Origin: Falsiroseomonas sp.
GTDB lineage: Bacteria; Pseudomonadota; Alphaproteobacteria; Acetobacterales; Acetobacteraceae
DNA length: 64,000 nucleotides
Direction: 5' to 3'
Assembly (NCBI RefSeq): GCF_030695085.1
Contig: NZ_JAUYTS010000070.1
Location: 1-64,000 of the forward strand
The notes below the pieces were generated by a model that worked only from the letters and a program-made list of their open reading frames with translations, did no database searches and had not been told where the DNA came from. The number at the start of each line of letters is the position of its first letter. Position 1 is the stretch's first letter. This document shows positions 43,886 to 52,619 of the stretch, in pieces. The position numbers and the translations under genes were made by a program.

Positions 43886-45052
43886 TCAGTAGCTCCGGGG
43901 TAGCCCGAGCACGCGCTCGGCGATGTAGCAGAGCACCAGTTGCGGGCTGACCGGCGCGATGCGCGGGATCAGGCTTTCGCGCAACAGGCGCTCCAGATGG
44001 TATTCCTGTGCGTAGCCATAGCCGCCCAGCGTCATCACCGCCTGCTGGCAGGCGTTGAAGCCGGCCTCGCCCGCCAGGTATTTGGCCGCATTCGCCTCCG
44101 CGCCGCAGGGGCGGCCCTGGTCGTAGAGCCAGGCGGCCTGCATCACCATCAGCCGCGCCGCTTCCAGCTGCATCCAGCAGGCGGCCAGCGGGTGCTGGAT
44201 CGCCTGGTTCTGGCCGATCGGGCGGCCGAACACCACGCGGTCCTTGGCGTAGGCCGAAGCCCGCGCGATGGCGGCATGGCCGATGCCGATGGCCTCCGCC
44301 GCGACCAGAATGCGCTCGGGGTTCAAGCCGTGCAGGATGTAGTCGAAGCCGCGGCCTTCCTCGCCGATGCGGTCTTCCTCCGGCACTTCCAGCCCGTCGA
44401 TGAACAACTCGTTCGAATCGACGGCATGGCGGCCCATCTTGGGAATCTCCCGCACCTGCACCTTGCTGCGGTCGAGCCTGGTGTAGAACAGCGTCAGGCC
44501 CTCGCTGCGCTTCTTCACCTGTTCAAGCGGCGTGGTGCGGGCCAGGATCAGCATGCGGTCGGCCACCTGCGCCGTGCTGATCCAGACCTTCTGGCCCTTC
44601 AGCACGTAGCCCGCGTTGCTGCGCGCGGCGAAGGTCTTCAGCTGCGTGGTGTCGAGGCCGGTATTGGGCTCCGTCACCGCGAAGCAGGCCTTTTCCGCGC
44701 CCGAGATCAGCGGCGGCAGCATGCGGTCCTGCTGCGCCTGTGTGCCATGCACCACCACCGGCATCGGCCCGAAGATGTTCATGTGGATGGCTGAGGCGCC
44801 GGACATGGCGGCACCCGATTGCGCCACCGCCTGCATCATGATCGCTGCCTCCGTCACGCCGAGCCCGGCGCCGCCGACGCGTTCGGGCATGCAGATGCCG
44901 AGCCAGCCATCCGCCGCCATGGCGGTGTGGAATTCCTGCGGGAAGCGGTGCGCGCGATCGGCGGCGAGCCAGTAGTCATCGCCGAAGCGGGCGCAGATGC
45001 GGGTCACCGCATCGCGCAGGGCTTCCTGCTGCTCGGTCAGGGCAAAATCCAT
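43886..45052 (-). CDS. Acyl-CoA dehydrogenase family protein
   Basis: 388 residues, standard length. FAD flavoenzyme that oxidises an acyl-CoA to the enoyl-CoA. Seen are the N-terminal DFALTEQQEALRDAVTRICA, the FAD-binding CFAVTEPNTGLDTTQLKTFA and KVWISTA, and C-terminal GRPIGQNQAIQHPLAACWM and TLGGYGYAQEYHLERLLRES. The base Glu expected near residue 375 in short-chain enzymes is not clearly placed (the tail reads ESLIPRIAPVSPQL), so the position of the general base should be checked. Divergent from the class V aminotransferase, with a 66-base gap. Confidence 0.92.
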   Translation of the reverse strand: MDFALTEQQEALRDAVTRICARFGDDYWLAADRAHRFPQEFHTAMAADGWLGICMPERVGGAGLGVTEAAIMMQAVAQSGAAMSGASAIHMNIFGPMPVVVHGTQAQQDRMLPPLISGAEKACFAVTEPNTGLDTTQLKTFAARSNAGYVLKGQKVWISTAQVADRMLILARTTPLEQVKKRSEGLTLFYTRLDRSKVQVREIPKMGRHAVDSNELFIDGLEVPEEDRIGEEGRGFDYILHGLNPERILVAAEAIGIGHAAIARASAYAKDRVVFGRPIGQNQAIQHPLAACWMQLEAARLMVMQAAWLYDQGRPCGAEANAAKYLAGEAGFNACQQAVMTLGGYGYAQEYHLERLLRESLIPRIAPVSPQLVLCYIAERVLGLPRSY

Positions 45053-45118
45053 GGCGTTGGCTGTCTCCTCGTCCGGCAGCGTGCCAAGCTGGCGGCGAAG
45101 CGCAACCCTGGGTCCGAT

Positions 45119-46219
45119 ATGTCTCTGTTCGATCCCGCCGATTTCCTGATCCCGCCCGGCCTGGTGCATGTCTGCGCCGCCGGAGAGACGCCGGTGCTGC
45201 ACGCGCAGGCCATGGCGCTGTCCCGCCACGCGCTGGACAAATCCACCGGCCCCGCCGGGCGGGCGAAGCTGGATGCGGAGGTGGAGCGGCTGCGCGCGCG
45301 GCTCGCCCGGGAATGGGCGGTGCCCACGGAAGGCATCGGCCTCGTCTCCTCGGTGGCGGAGGGGATGTCGATGCTGGTCGAAAGCCTGGATTGGCGGCCC
45401 GGCGACAATGTGCTGGTGGACCGCAACGAATACGCCTCCGTCGTCGCGCCGCTCTCGGTGAAGGGCGTGGAGCTGCGCTTCGTGGCGATGGCGGACCCGG
45501 AAGCGGTGGCGGCGGCGGCCGATGCGCGGACGCGGATGATCGCGGTCTCCGCCGTGTCCTATCTCGATGCACGCCGGCACGACCTGCCGGCGCTGCGGAC
45601 GGCCGCCGATGGCGTCGGCGCGATGCTGGTGGTGGACTACACCCAGGGCAGCGGCTGGATGCCGATCGAGGCAGCGGTCGCCGATTTCGCCTTCTCCGCC
45701 TGCTACAAATGGATGCTGGGCCTGACCGGCACGGCCATCGCCTTCTGGAACCAGGCACGCCAGCCCGGCTGGGCGCCGGCGACGGCCGGGTGGTATTCCA
45801 TCGTCACCGGGCCGCGCCCCGACTATGCCGCGCCACTGGCGCTGCGCCCCGATGCCGGCCGCTTCACCCGCGGCAATCCCGCCCATGCGCCGTGCTACGC
45901 CCTGCATGCCGCGATGGACCACCATGAGCGTTTCGAGCGCACCGCCGTGCAGGCGCATGTGCAGGCGCTGACGGTCGCGCTGCTGGCGCGGCTCGACGCC
46001 GCCGGCATCGCCAGCATCACCCCGCCCGACCCCCGCCAGCACGGCGCCAGCGTCTGCATCGCGCATGACCGCGCCGCCCGCATCGTGGAGGGCATGGCCG
46101 CGCGCGGCGTGCTCGCCTGGAACGGCCGCGGCCGCATCCGCATCAGCTTCCACGGCTACAACAACCTGTCTCAACTTGACCCGATCATGGCCGCATTGAC
46201 GGCTGCGCTGTCTGACTGA
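45119..46219 (+). CDS. Class V aminotransferase family protein (PLP)
   Basis: 366 residues. PLP lysine is expected in FSACYKWMLGLTGT (the SxxKW segment). Other features are VDRNEYASVVAPL, the Asp of MLVVDYTQGSGWMP that stacks on the cofactor, and RGNPAHAPCYALHAAMDHHE. Class V includes isopenicillin N epimerase-like, kynureninase-like and serine:glyoxylate aminotransferases. Start ATG 45119; the DSD1-type gene follows 15 bases after the stop, so the two are probably cotranscribed and work on related amino acids. Confidence 0.87.
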   Translation: MSLFDPADFLIPPGLVHVCAAGETPVLHAQAMALSRHALDKSTGPAGRAKLDAEVERLRARLAREWAVPTEGIGLVSSVAEGMSMLVESLDWRPGDNVLVDRNEYASVVAPLSVKGVELRFVAMADPEAVAAAADARTRMIAVSAVSYLDARRHDLPALRTAADGVGAMLVVDYTQGSGWMPIEAAVADFAFSACYKWMLGLTGTAIAFWNQARQPGWAPATAGWYSIVTGPRPDYAAPLALRPDAGRFTRGNPAHAPCYALHAAMDHHERFERTAVQAHVQALTVALLARLDAAGIASITPPDPRQHGASVCIAHDRAARIVEGMAARGVLAWNGRGRIRISFHGYNNLSQLDPIMAALTAALSD

Positions 46220-46233
46220 GGAGTTCCAAAAGA

Positions 46234-47343
46234 ATGCTGCAAGCCCCGCCCGCCGAACCAGGCATGCGCGAGGAGGATGTCGAGACCCCCGCGCTGCTGC
46301 TGGACCTCGATGCCTTCGAACATAACCTCGACACCATGGCGGCCATCCTGGCGCCGACCGCGACCAAGCTGCGGGCGCACGCCAAGACCCATAAATCGCC
46401 GATCATCGCGTTGCAGCAGATGCGCCGCGGTGCCATCGGCCAATGCGTGCAGAAGGTGGCGGAGGCCGAGGCGCTGGCATGGGGCGGCGTGCCGGACATA
46501 CTGGTCAGCAACGAGGTGATCGCACCGCGCAAACTGGCCCGCCTGGCCGCGCTGTCCACCATCGCCAAGGTCGCGGTCTGCGCCGACCATGAACACGGCA
46601 TCGCCGCCATCGAATCCGCCGCCGAGGCGGCCGGGCTGCGGATGACCGTGCTGGTCGAGATCGATTGCGGCGCCGGCCGCTGCGGCGTGACGCCGGGGCC
46701 GGAGGCGGTGGCGCTGGCGGAGCGCATCGCCGCCAGCCCCCACCTGATCTTCGGCGGGCTGCAATCCTACCATGGCAATGCCCAGCACCGCCGCACGCCG
46801 GAAGCGCGCGCGGAGGCCATTGCGGGCGCGGCGGAAGGCACCCGCCGCACGGTGGAACAACTCCGCCAACGGGGCCTGGATTGCGCCATCATCGGCGGCG
46901 CCGGCACCGGCACCTTCCGGAACGAGGTGGCGAGCGGCATCTGGAACGAGATCCAGGCCGGCTCCTACGCCTTCATGGATGCCGATTACGGCCGCAACGA
47001 GGACCCGCCGCCGTTCCGGCAATCCCTGTTCGTGCTCGCGCAGGTCATGTCATCCCCGCGCCCCGGCTTCTGCGTGGTGGATGCCGGCCACAAGGCCGTG
47101 GCGATCGATAGCGGCCTGCCGCTGGTGCACGGCTTTCCAGGCGTCAGCTACACCGGCGCATCCGATGAGCATGGCAACCTGAAGGCGGAGGACCCGGCGA
47201 TGCTGCCGCGACTCGGCCAGACGGTGCGGCTGGTGCCGGGCCATTGCGACCCGACCGTGGATCGCTACGACTGGTATGTCGGCGTGCGCCGCGGCCGGGT
47301 GGAATGCCTGTGGCCGGTCGCGGCGCGGGGTGGCATGGCCTGA
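46234..47343 (+). CDS. DSD1-type PLP enzyme (D-serine dehydratase / D-threonine or hydroxyaspartate aldolase family)
   Basis: 369 residues. N-terminal alanine racemase-like barrel: ETPALLLDLDAFEHNL, the PLP segment RAHAKTHKS (lysine 51 or 54), VEIDCGAGRCGV, and GGLQSYHGNAQHR. The C-terminal domain has the zinc-type PGHCDPTVDRYDWYVGVRRG. The family covers D-serine dehydratase and D-threonine/D-3-hydroxyaspartate aldolase; without structure the reaction is not decided. It follows a class V aminotransferase gene, which would fit glyoxylate or glycine handling. RBS GGAG precedes ATG 46234. Confidence 0.88.
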   Translation: MLQAPPAEPGMREEDVETPALLLDLDAFEHNLDTMAAILAPTATKLRAHAKTHKSPIIALQQMRRGAIGQCVQKVAEAEALAWGGVPDILVSNEVIAPRKLARLAALSTIAKVAVCADHEHGIAAIESAAEAAGLRMTVLVEIDCGAGRCGVTPGPEAVALAERIAASPHLIFGGLQSYHGNAQHRRTPEARAEAIAGAAEGTRRTVEQLRQRGLDCAIIGGAGTGTFRNEVASGIWNEIQAGSYAFMDADYGRNEDPPPFRQSLFVLAQVMSSPRPGFCVVDAGHKAVAIDSGLPLVHGFPGVSYTGASDEHGNLKAEDPAMLPRLGQTVRLVPGHCDPTVDRYDWYVGVRRGRVECLWPVAARGGMA

Positions 47344-47422
47344 TCAATCGGCCCGCCGGGCGACCCGTCCGGGCGCCGGGCGGGCCACATGACCAGCGCC
47401 GATTGTGGCCCGCAGGCGCGCC

Positions 47423-47740
47423 TCAGCGGCAGACGCGACGTTCCACCCAACGGTGGCGGATGCGGCCGGAACGATCGCGATAGGCGACCCGGCGGCGTTC
47501 CATCCAGCACCGCTGGCGGCGGCGGCGCGGGTTGCCACGGGGGCGACCCGGCGGCGGGCCGTACTGGACCTCCTGCATCAGCGCCTCGACCTCGGCCTGC
47601 TCGGCCACGGCGGGCGCAGCCTCGGGCAGCGGGGCCGGGCTTGGCGGGCGGATGGCGCGGGCGGCGGCCTCAGCGCTGCCGAGGGTCGCCGCGGCGATGG
47701 CGCCGGCCAGGCCGGCGAGGAGAAATCTGCGGCGTTCCAT
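47423..47740 (-). CDS. Exported, strongly basic small protein
   Basis: 105 residues from ATG 47740, with AAGGAAG 9 bases upstream. The start MERRRFLLAGLAGAIAAATL is a signal peptide with a Tat-like RRR. The mature part is Ala/Pro-rich, then a very basic C-terminus (NPRRRRQRCWMERRRVAYR ... HRWVERRVCR) with two Cys that could form a disulfide. No family is recognised. It is downstream of the DSD1-type gene, convergent with it, and separated by a GC-rich inverted repeat region (47349-47385). Confidence 0.7.
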   Translation of the reverse strand: MERRRFLLAGLAGAIAAATLGSAEAAARAIRPPSPAPLPEAAPAVAEQAEVEALMQEVQYGPPPGRPRGNPRRRRQRCWMERRRVAYRDRSGRIRHRWVERRVCR

Positions 47741-47843
47741 GCTGGTTCTTCCTTGGTTGTTCAGGAAGACCAATCAACACCGCAATCATGGCCAGAAACA
47801 GTCAGGAAACGGCTAATAATCCGGTGTTCTGCAAGCAAGTGTT

Positions 47844-48776
47844 TCAGTTGAACAGCGAACTGACGGAGGATTCCTCACTGATCCGCTTCATCGCCTCGGC
47901 CAGCAGCTGGGCGATGGTCAACTGCTTGATGTTGCGGGAAACCCGCACGGCCTCGGTGGCCAGGATGCTGTCCGTCACCACCATGTGCTCGATCTGGGCG
48001 GCACCGACGCGCGCCACCGCGCCGCCCGAAAAGACACCATGCGTTACGTAGACGCTGGCGGACTTCGCACCATTCTTCAGCAGCGCCTCCGCCGCATTCA
48101 CCAGCGTGCCGCCCGAATCGACGATGTCATCGACCAGGATGCAGTCGCGTCCTTCCACCTCACCGATCACGTTCATCACCTCGGAGACGCCGGCCCGGGG
48201 GCGGCGCTTGTCGATGATGGCGAGGTCGGTGTTCAGCCGCGCCGCGATCGCCCGCGCGCGGACCACGCCGCCGACATCGGGGGAGACCACCATGAGGTCG
48301 CGGCCCGCGAAGCGTTCCTGGATGTCGCGCGAAAACAGCGGCGCGGCGAACAGATTGTCCACCGGAATGTCGAAGAAACCCTGGATCTGCGCGGCATGCA
48401 GATCCATCGTCAGCACGCGGTTGGCGCCCGCCGCGGTGATCAGGTTGGCCACCAGCTTGGCCGAGATCGGCGTGCGGGGGCCCGATTTCCGGTCCTGCCG
48501 CGCATAGCCGAAATAGGGGATGACCGCCGTGATGCGCCGCGCGCTGCCGCGCTTCAGCGCGTCCAGCATGATCAGCAGTTCCATCAGGTTGTCATTGGCC
48601 GGGTAGCTGGTGGACTGCACGACGAAGACGTCCTCGCCGCGGACATTCTCGTGAATCTCGCAGAAGATCTCCATGTCGGCAAAGCGGCGAACCGAGGCCT
48701 GGGTCAGCGCGATGCCGAGCGCCGCGGCGACCGCCTCGGCCAGGGGGCGGTTGCTGTTGCAGGCGATAATCTTCAT
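47844..48776 (-). CDS. prs: Ribose-phosphate diphosphokinase
   Basis: 310 residues. It forms PRPP from ribose 5-phosphate and ATP for nucleotide, His, Trp and NAD synthesis. Seen are [33 protein letters not shown], the KxxPR-type loop [17 protein letters not shown], the PRPP-binding [19 protein letters not shown], and the metal-binding [16 protein letters not shown]. Start ATG 48776. It is downstream of the lipoprotein gene on the same strand, with 146 bases between. Confidence 0.97.
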   Translation of the reverse strand: MKIIACNSNRPLAEAVAAALGIALTQASVRRFADMEIFCEIHENVRGEDVFVVQSTSYPANDNLMELLIMLDALKRGSARRITAVIPYFGYARQDRKSGPRTPISAKLVANLITAAGANRVLTMDLHAAQIQGFFDIPVDNLFAAPLFSRDIQERFAGRDLMVVSPDVGGVVRARAIAARLNTDLAIIDKRRPRAGVSEVMNVIGEVEGRDCILVDDIVDSGGTLVNAAEALLKNGAKSASVYVTHGVFSGGAVARVGAAQIEHMVVTDSILATEAVRVSRNIKQLTIAQLLAEAMKRISEESSVSSLFN

Positions 48777-48922
48777 GGCGCGCGCGAACCCCGGGGGAAG
48801 GAGTACGAAAAAGACGGGCGGGACCGTGGAAAAAAGCACCACGGTGGACGGGCGGCTTGGTAGCAACGTGACGGTATGGTGTCCATCGCGCCTGGATGAC
48901 GGGCGCGCATGGCCGCCACCCG

Positions 48923-49858
48923 TCAGCGCGCGGCCGGTGCCGCGCCCGGTTGGGCGGCGCCAGGCTGGGCCGCCGCCGCGGTGGCCGCGCCCGGAAAGCC
49001 GCCGGCATTGAACACCACGTCCCGCACCCCGCCCGCGGCCTCCTCCGCCACGACGAAGGACACATCGCCCCACAACCCGTTGAGCGTACCGGCCGGCACC
49101 TCGTTCAATTGCAGCACCCGGCCCAGATCCTCCCCATCGCGGCGGGAGACGATCCAGACAATCTCCACCCGCTGCTGGCCACGGCCCGAGGCCGCTACCG
49201 TCACCTCGCCCTGCACCGCGAACTGCGCGCCCTGCGATTCCGCCTGCACCCGGAAGCCGAGGCCAGCCAGGCTGTCGCGCATGCGGGCCGTCAGGCTGGT
49301 ATTGCCATCGCCCGGCGCGCCGCGCACGGGCAGCAGCCGCAGCACCGGCGGCCCGCCGCCCACCGCGCGTTCATCCCCGGTGCGGCGCTGGGCATCGATG
49401 CGGCCCACCAGATTGGCCAGCGGAGTCGCCGCCTCGCCGGCGATGCGTTCCAGCAGCGCGGTGCCGCCCGCGGCCCATTCGCCGGCCGGCACCGGCTGGC
49501 CCACCAGCATGCCGAGCGCCTGGCCATCGGCGTCGCGCAGCGCATAGCGCGGCACCACCTGGCTCGCCTCCCGCTCCGCGGCCACCACCAATTGCCAGTC
49601 CAGCGGCAGGCCGGGGCCGGCGACGGCGGGCACCTCATTGGCCACCAGCGCCGCTGCCAGGGCGCGCGACAGGGTGGCGGCCTCGGCGTCGGTCAGCAGA
49701 AGCTGCGTCGAGTTCGGCACCGCGACGCGGTAGCCGGGTGGCAGCCGCAGCCGGCGGGCAACGGCACCGGGCCGCCCGCGGAAGGGCTGCGGCAGGCCGG
49801 TGCAGGCGGCCAGCGCGAGTGGCGCCAGCAGCAGAAGGCGGCGGCTAGATAAGGACAC
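48923..49858 (-). CDS. Putative outer-membrane lipoprotein
   Basis: 311 residues from GTG 49858. The N-terminus [18 protein letters not shown] carries a lipobox (LAAC, Cys19), so it is a probable lipoprotein. The mature part is a mix of beta strands and helices ([70 protein letters not shown]), ending in an Ala/Gly-rich repeat tail ([17 protein letters not shown]). Its start overlaps the 22-residue microprotein ORF by 14 bases. Function unknown. Confidence 0.78.
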   Translation of the reverse strand: MSLSSRRLLLLAPLALAACTGLPQPFRGRPGAVARRLRLPPGYRVAVPNSTQLLLTDAEAATLSRALAAALVANEVPAVAGPGLPLDWQLVVAAEREASQVVPRYALRDADGQALGMLVGQPVPAGEWAAGGTALLERIAGEAATPLANLVGRIDAQRRTGDERAVGGGPPVLRLLPVRGAPGDGNTSLTARMRDSLAGLGFRVQAESQGAQFAVQGEVTVAASGRGQQRVEIVWIVSRRDGEDLGRVLQLNEVPAGTLNGLWGDVSFVVAEEAAGGVRDVVFNAGGFPGAATAAAAQPGAAQPGAAPAAR

Positions 49859-49913
49859 AGGAAGCCAGCAGGGTAATCACCATCAGGACCATGAACATGA
49901 CGACGTAGGGCAT
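49845..49913 (-). CDS. 22-residue hydrophobic microprotein ORF between pgeF and the lipoprotein gene
   Basis: ATG 49913 lies 4 bases after the pgeF stop (TGA-AGCG-ATG) and the TAG at 49845-49847 overlaps the GTG start of the lipoprotein gene, so all three reading frames are coupled. The peptide begins MPYVVMFMVL and is hydrophobic throughout except for one polar Ser-Cys pair, the look of a single membrane span. It is too short for standard gene finders. Either a real membrane microprotein or a coupling ORF that brings ribosomes to the lipoprotein start. Confidence 0.45.
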   Translation of the reverse strand: MPYVVMFMVLMVITLLASCVLI

Positions 49914-49917
49914 CGCT

Positions 49918-50676
49918 TCACCCAGGGATAGCAATGGCGGAAAGCTGGTGGCCGAGCGGACCGCCGCCAGCCAGGGTACGGCGCCGATGGCTGAAGAATT
50001 TCTCCTCGAGCGTCAGGGTATCCTGGAACAGCGCATCGGCGCGGCCGATGCCGGTGGCGGCCAGGCGGGCCAGGCAATAGCCGGCCAGGTCGAACTGCCA
50101 GCGATCCTCCCGCTGGCCAGTGGCGAAGAAACGCGCATCGGCGCTGCTCCGGGCCAGAACTTCGTCCCGCAGGTCGGGGCCGACCTCGTAGCTCGCCTGG
50201 CCGATGCAGGGGCCGACCACGGCGGCGATGTTCTCCCGCGCCGCGCCAAGACCCTCCATGGCCGCGATCGTCGCCTCCAGCACGCCGGCCACGGCGCCGC
50301 GCCAGCCGGCATGGGCCGCACCGACCACGCCCTCGCGCAGATCGGCGAAGAGCACGGGCGCGCAATCGGCGGTCAGCACGCCGATTGCCTGGCCGGGGCG
50401 GTTGGTCACCAGCGCATCGGCGGAGGGGCGGGTCGCATCCGTCCAGGGGGTGCGGGCATCGGCCACCGCCACGCCATGCACCTGCACCAGGCCGAGCACG
50501 GCAGTTGCCCCCAGCACTGCGGCGCAGGCGGCCCGGTTGCGGCGCACCGCCTCCGGGTCGTCCTGGCCGGACAGCGAACAATTCAATGCGGCATAGGGGC
50601 CGGTGGAGACGCCGCCCTGCCGGGTGAAGAACCCATGTGGCGCGGCCAGGCCGCCGGTCAAAAAGCCGGGGGTCAT
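49918..50676 (-). CDS. pgeF: Polyphenol oxidase / purine nucleoside phosphorylase family (PgeF/YfiH)
   Basis: 252 residues. Family hallmarks are HGFFTRQGGVSTGPYAALN, VLGLVQVHGVAV, VLTADCAPVLFAD (the zinc Cys) and GAAHAGWRGAVAGV (zinc His). These proteins were first described as laccases and later as peptidoglycan editing or purine nucleoside phosphorylases. The 4-base overlap with the methyltransferase gene upstream and the microprotein ORF 4 bases downstream indicate one operon with lgt. Confidence 0.94.
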   Translation of the reverse strand: MTPGFLTGGLAAPHGFFTRQGGVSTGPYAALNCSLSGQDDPEAVRRNRAACAAVLGATAVLGLVQVHGVAVADARTPWTDATRPSADALVTNRPGQAIGVLTADCAPVLFADLREGVVGAAHAGWRGAVAGVLEATIAAMEGLGAARENIAAVVGPCIGQASYEVGPDLRDEVLARSSADARFFATGQREDRWQFDLAGYCLARLAATGIGRADALFQDTLTLEEKFFSHRRRTLAGGGPLGHQLSAIAIPG

Positions 50677-51668
50677 GCGGGTTCGAATCCTGGCAAAGTG
50701 GGCAGGGCAGGGTCGCAGACGGCCAGCGCCTTGAACAGCCGGCCCATCCCTTCCGCCGCAACCAGCCGTTCGGCGCCGGACAGGATCTCGCCGGCCAGGC
50801 GCGGGCGGGCGCGGGCCAGCATGGCGGCGCGGGTCATCAGGCCGAGGCGTTGCAGGAAAAGCCCCTGCGGCAACGGCCCCTGCGCCGCCGCGCCCGCCTC
50901 CTGGGCGGCGCGGGCGAGGGCGGCGAAATCGACATGGGCGGTGAGGTCCGCTGTGCCGGGTTCGGCCAGCGGGTCGAGGCCGGTGGCCTGGCCGCGCACC
51001 GCCTGCAGGCTTTCGCCCAAGCCGGATTGGGCCGGGCCGTAATCCAGGAACAACGCCGCACCCCCCTGCGCCGCCAGTCGCCGGGCGAGGCCGGCGACCA
51101 CGGCCTGCGCGGCCTCGCCCACCTCCTGCACCGCAGCTTCCGGCGCGGTGGCGGCGGGCGCGTCGGCGGTGGGCAGCTCGACGAATTGGCCCTCCGCCAC
51201 ATGGCGTTCGAGCCAGGCGCCGTCGCGGCGTATGAATTGGCGGATCGGCAGCGCATCCAGAAACTCGTTGCCGATCAGCAGCGTCGGGCCATCGGGCAGC
51301 CCGGTGAGGTCGTCATGCCAGGCCGTGACAGCATCCCCCAGCATGCGGCGCTGCTGGTCGCGCAGGGCAGGCGAGGTTTCCACCAGATGCAGCCGCAGCG
51401 CGGCACGGAAGGGGGCCGCCACTTCGCCCACCGCGCGCAGCGCATCGGCCATCAGCGTGCCGCGGCCCGGCCCGGCCTCCACCAGCAGCACCGGGTCGGG
51501 GCGGCCCATCAACTCCCAGCTCACCGCCGCCCAGCCGCCCAGCACCTCCCCGAACGCCTGGGAGATTTCCGGCGCCGTGGTGAAATCCCCCGCCCGGCCG
51601 AAGGGCGAGGCGGGCCGCGCATAATAGGCGGCGACCGCGCGGGCCATGAAATGGTCCAGCCGTTCCAT
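50673..51668 (-). CDS. Class I SAM-dependent methyltransferase (NDUFAF7/MidA family)
   Basis: 331 residues from ATG 51668 (GTG 51671 is an alternative). The MidA/NDUFAF7 hallmarks are GRAGDFTTAPEISQAFGEVLG, the SAM-binding VEAGPGRGTLMADALRA, VETSPALRDQQRR and the LIGNEFLDALPIRQF segment. The mitochondrial homologue methylates an Arg of the complex I NDUFS2 subunit; the bacterial role is less clear. The ATG overlaps the lgt stop as TGATG. A common arrangement is lgt followed by this gene and pgeF. Confidence 0.93.
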   Translation of the reverse strand: MERLDHFMARAVAAYYARPASPFGRAGDFTTAPEISQAFGEVLGGWAAVSWELMGRPDPVLLVEAGPGRGTLMADALRAVGEVAAPFRAALRLHLVETSPALRDQQRRMLGDAVTAWHDDLTGLPDGPTLLIGNEFLDALPIRQFIRRDGAWLERHVAEGQFVELPTADAPAATAPEAAVQEVGEAAQAVVAGLARRLAAQGGAALFLDYGPAQSGLGESLQAVRGQATGLDPLAEPGTADLTAHVDFAALARAAQEAGAAAQGPLPQGLFLQRLGLMTRAAMLARARPRLAGEILSGAERLVAAEGMGRLFKALAVCDPALPTLPGFEPA

Positions 51669-52459
51669 CACGCGGGGCGGCGCGCCCGCAGCATTAGCAC
51701 CACGCCGACCAGGATCATCGGCACCGACAGCAGCTGCCCCATGGTGGCGCCGGCAAGCAGGAAGCCGAGATGCGCATCAGGCTGCCGGAAGAACTCGCCG
51801 ACCAGCCGTGCGGCGCCATAGCCCGCCAGGAAGGCGCCGGTGACGAAGCCCTCCCTTTCCCGCAAAGCGGGGATGCGGATCAGGATGTTGAGCAGGACGA
51901 ACAGCGCCACGCCCTCCATCGCCGCCTGATACAGCTGGCTCGGATGCCGCGGCTCCGGCCCGCCGGTCGGGAAGACCATGGCCCAGGGCACGTCCGTCAC
52001 GCGCCCCCACAGCTCGCCATTGATGAAATTGGCCAGCCGCCCGAGGCCGAGGCCGATCGGCACGGCGGGCGCCACGCGGTCCCCGAAGCGCAGCGCCGAA
52101 AGCCCCTGGCGCCGGCAGAACCACAGCGCAGCGATGATGACGCCGAGCATGCCGCCATGGAAGGCCATGCCGCCCTGCCAGACATACAGCGCCTCCCACG
52201 GCGCGGTGATGTAGTAGCCGGGGCGGTAGAACAGCACATAGCCGAGCCGCCCGCCGAGGATGATGCCCAGCGTCGCCCAGGTGACGAAGTCATCCAGCTG
52301 TTCCCGGCTGGCCGCCACCGGGGCCAGCGCCACCAGCCGCCGCGCCAGCATCCAGCCCAGCACGATGCCGGCGATATAGGCCAGCGCGTACCAGCGCAGC
52401 GCGAAGGGGCCGATCTCGATCAGCACCGGGTCGATGATGGGGAAGGCGATCACGAACAT
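51668..52459 (-). CDS. lgt: Prolipoprotein diacylglyceryl transferase
   Basis: 263 residues with seven membrane spans. It attaches diacylglycerol to the lipobox Cys of prolipoproteins. Lgt signatures are LGIILGGRLGYVLFY, the HGGMLGV with conserved His, and GLGRLANFINGELWGRVTDVPWAMVF (the Lgt motif), with GEFFRQPDAHLGF near the C-terminus. Start ATG 52459. It leads the lgt - methyltransferase - pgeF - microprotein - lipoprotein gene string, so the lipoprotein may be an Lgt substrate. Confidence 0.96.
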   Translation of the reverse strand: MFVIAFPIIDPVLIEIGPFALRWYALAYIAGIVLGWMLARRLVALAPVAASREQLDDFVTWATLGIILGGRLGYVLFYRPGYYITAPWEALYVWQGGMAFHGGMLGVIIAALWFCRRQGLSALRFGDRVAPAVPIGLGLGRLANFINGELWGRVTDVPWAMVFPTGGPEPRHPSQLYQAAMEGVALFVLLNILIRIPALREREGFVTGAFLAGYGAARLVGEFFRQPDAHLGFLLAGATMGQLLSVPMILVGVVLMLRARRPA

Positions 52460-52482
52460 CGGGCGGCCCTAACAGCTTCTGC

Positions 52483-52508
52483 AAAAAGCCCGCTCCAGAC
52501 GGAGCGGG
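52483..52508 (-). terminator. Intrinsic terminator (minus strand) downstream of hldD
   Basis: On the minus strand CCCGCTCC-GTCT-GGAGCGGG makes an 8-bp perfect stem and is followed by CTTTTTGC. It lies 112 bases after the hldD stop and ahead of the lgt start, so it probably ends the hldD transcript. Confidence 0.75.
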
Positions 52509-52566
52509 GTTGGGTGTGCGGTGCGGGACCGGGCAAGCGTTCAGGATTCTGCGCGTCCCCCGCTGC

Positions 52567-52601
52567 CTGCCCTCTCCCCCGGGCGGGGGGAGGGAGGGCA
52601 G
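52567..52601. terminator. GC-rich hairpin between hldD and the terminator
   Basis: CTGCCCTC ... GAGGGCAG (8-bp perfect base) with further C/G-run pairing above it and GGGC at the top, 19 bases after the hldD stop. It has no T-tract and may protect the 3' end or assist termination at the nearby hairpin. Confidence 0.5.
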
Positions 52602-52619
52602 CCCCATCCGCGCGTGTTC

